In this document: positions 63,336 to 64,000 of the stretch, in pieces
Numbering within the stretch: position 1 is the first letter of the stretch
Layout of the letters: each line of letters opens with the position of its first letter
Origin: Mycobacterium colombiense
GTDB lineage: Bacteria; Actinomycetota; Actinomycetes; Mycobacteriales; Mycobacteriaceae
Direction of reading: 5' to 3'
Length of the DNA stretch: 64,000 nucleotides
Assembly: GCF_001672755.1 (NCBI RefSeq)
Contig: NZ_LZKI01000132.1
Span: 62,001-126,000 of the forward strand
Made by a program: the position numbers and the translations under genes
The notes under the pieces: model-generated
Database searches by the model: none
Seen by the model: the letters and a program-made list of their open reading frames with translations, nothing else
What the model was told of the DNA's origin: nothing

Positions 63336-64000
63336 CGCAGTTCCCGTAGCCGCTGGGCCACGCTCTCCGGCGTGACGTCGCCGATGAAGGCGTCCATCGC
63401 CGATTCGGAGGCCGCCAGGTACTTGAGCTTGGTGGCGCTGCGCCGGATGGACATCAATTCGACGTGGAAGTAGCCCTCGGCCTGGGCCGCCGTGTCGGCG
63501 TACTGGTGCAGCGCCGAAATGTAGGGCAGCGGCGTGGAATACATCCGGTCGAACCGCCCGAGCACGTCGAGGTAGACGCCCACGAACGCGTCCATCTCGT
63601 CCTCGTCGAGCTCGGTCAGGTTGCGCACGAACCGGTTCGGGTAGATGTGCGCCTCCACCGGCCAGCGCGCCGCGAACGGCACGAACGCGGTGAACAGCTC
63701 GTTGCGCGCGACGATGCGACTGCCATCGGCGACCTCACGGGCGAGCAGGTCGCCGAACAGGTTGCGGTCGTGCCGGTTTCGATGTTGACGAGCCTGCTCC
63801 AGCATGGTGGCGGTGCGCGGCGTGAGATAGGGATAGCCGTAGATCTGCCCGTGCGGATGAGTCAACGTCACCCCGATTTCCTCACCGCGATTCTCGAAAC
63901 AGAACACCTGCTCGATGCCGGGCCTGGCCATCAGGTCGGCGGTGCGATGCCGCCACGCCTCGACGACCAGTCGTGCGTGCGCCGGTTCCAGCTGGGCGAC
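63332..64000 (-). CDS. galT: galactose-1-phosphate uridylyltransferase (partial, 5' end outside)
   Basis: C-terminal ~222 residues of GalT, which swaps UMP between UDP-glucose and galactose-1-phosphate. The active-site HPHGQIY contains the uridylylated histidine (codon region ~63860). Downstream [18 protein letters not shown] and [20 protein letters not shown] are family-typical. The visible part is uninterrupted, unlike the galTa/galTb split annotated in M. tuberculosis H37Rv. The gene continues beyond the right edge. Confidence 0.94.
   Translation of the reverse strand, partial: VAQLEPAHARLVVEAWRHRTADLMARPGIEQVFCFENRGEEIGVTLTHPHGQIYGYPYLTPRTATMLEQARQHRNRHDRNLFGDLLAREVADGSRIVARNELFTAFVPFAARWPVEAHIYPNRFVRNLTELDEDEMDAFVGVYLDVLGRFDRMYSTPLPYISALHQYADTAAQAEGYFHVELMSIRRSATKLKYLAASESAMDAFIGDVTPESVAQRLRELR

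Overview
The window is high-GC, densely packed actinobacterial DNA and reads as the chromosome of a slow-growing, non-tuberculous Mycobacterium, most probably of the M. avium complex. The evidence is the trpT-secE-nusG-rplK-rplA block, mycolic-acid methyltransferases, the hadABC dehydratase genes, a complete mce operon, and an RpoB N-terminus (positions 1-111) of the M. avium/M. leprae type. Gene order follows the M. tuberculosis interval Rv0583c to Rv0667, read in reverse. Names and lengths of M. tuberculosis counterparts come from memory, not from a search.

Layout, left to right. 1-460: start of rpoB on the minus strand with its own leader and promoter. 503-3953: Mce-type ATPase mkl, then a carotenoid oxygenase divergent from a TetR gene. 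4002-5319: rplJ-rplL behind a ~200-nt L10 leader. 5330-6165: a DUF1772 membrane protein divergent from an HxlR regulator. 6158-11875: a minus-strand operon of GH38 alpha-mannosidase, 'FabD2' and ROK kinase. 11931-16893: DinB-like protein, ABC1/UbiB kinase, lipG, mmaA1 and mmaA4. 16996-18924: a DGPF/YCII protein with an ECF42-type sigma factor. 18921-23620: rplA, rplK, nusG, secE, tRNA-Trp, hadC, hadB, hadA, rpmG, tRNA-Met and tRNA-Thr, all minus. 23820-32232: metabolic genes (MBL hydrolase, echA3, a molybdopterin oxidoreductase, cyanase, nitroreductase) and a separate cyclopropane-synthase-like gene. 32315-41413: recC, recB, recD and a TVP38-family protein. 41434-42678: an HNH/DUF222 (13E12-type) gene. 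42798-53172: the mce2 operon with its GntR/FadR regulator. 53256-55156: two tandem SAM methyltransferases. 55313-60326: a large multidomain membrane protein and a secreted GH92 mannosidase. 60527-60818: a decayed lpqN lipoprotein gene. 60819-64000: an F420-type nitroreductase, a PAS-ANTAR protein, galK and partial galT.

Common themes. Much of the window serves the cell envelope: meromycolate elongation (HadABC), mycolate modification (MmaA1, MmaA4, the third paralog), lipid import (Mce2, YrbE2AB and Mkl as the likely shared ATPase) and mannoside processing (GH38, GH92). The rest is core information machinery (RpoB, L10, L7/L12, L1, L11, NusG, SecE, L33, three tRNAs, RecBCD).

Most unusual points: a molybdopterin oxidoreductase that has lost all four Fe-S cysteines; a broken lpqN in its syntenic place; absence of mmaA3 and mmaA2 from the mmaA cluster; a pseudokinase fused between membrane domains; a perfect FadR-type operator before mce2R; and gene-order changes around mce2 and galTK. 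I found no CRISPR array, rRNA, insertion sequence or prophage.
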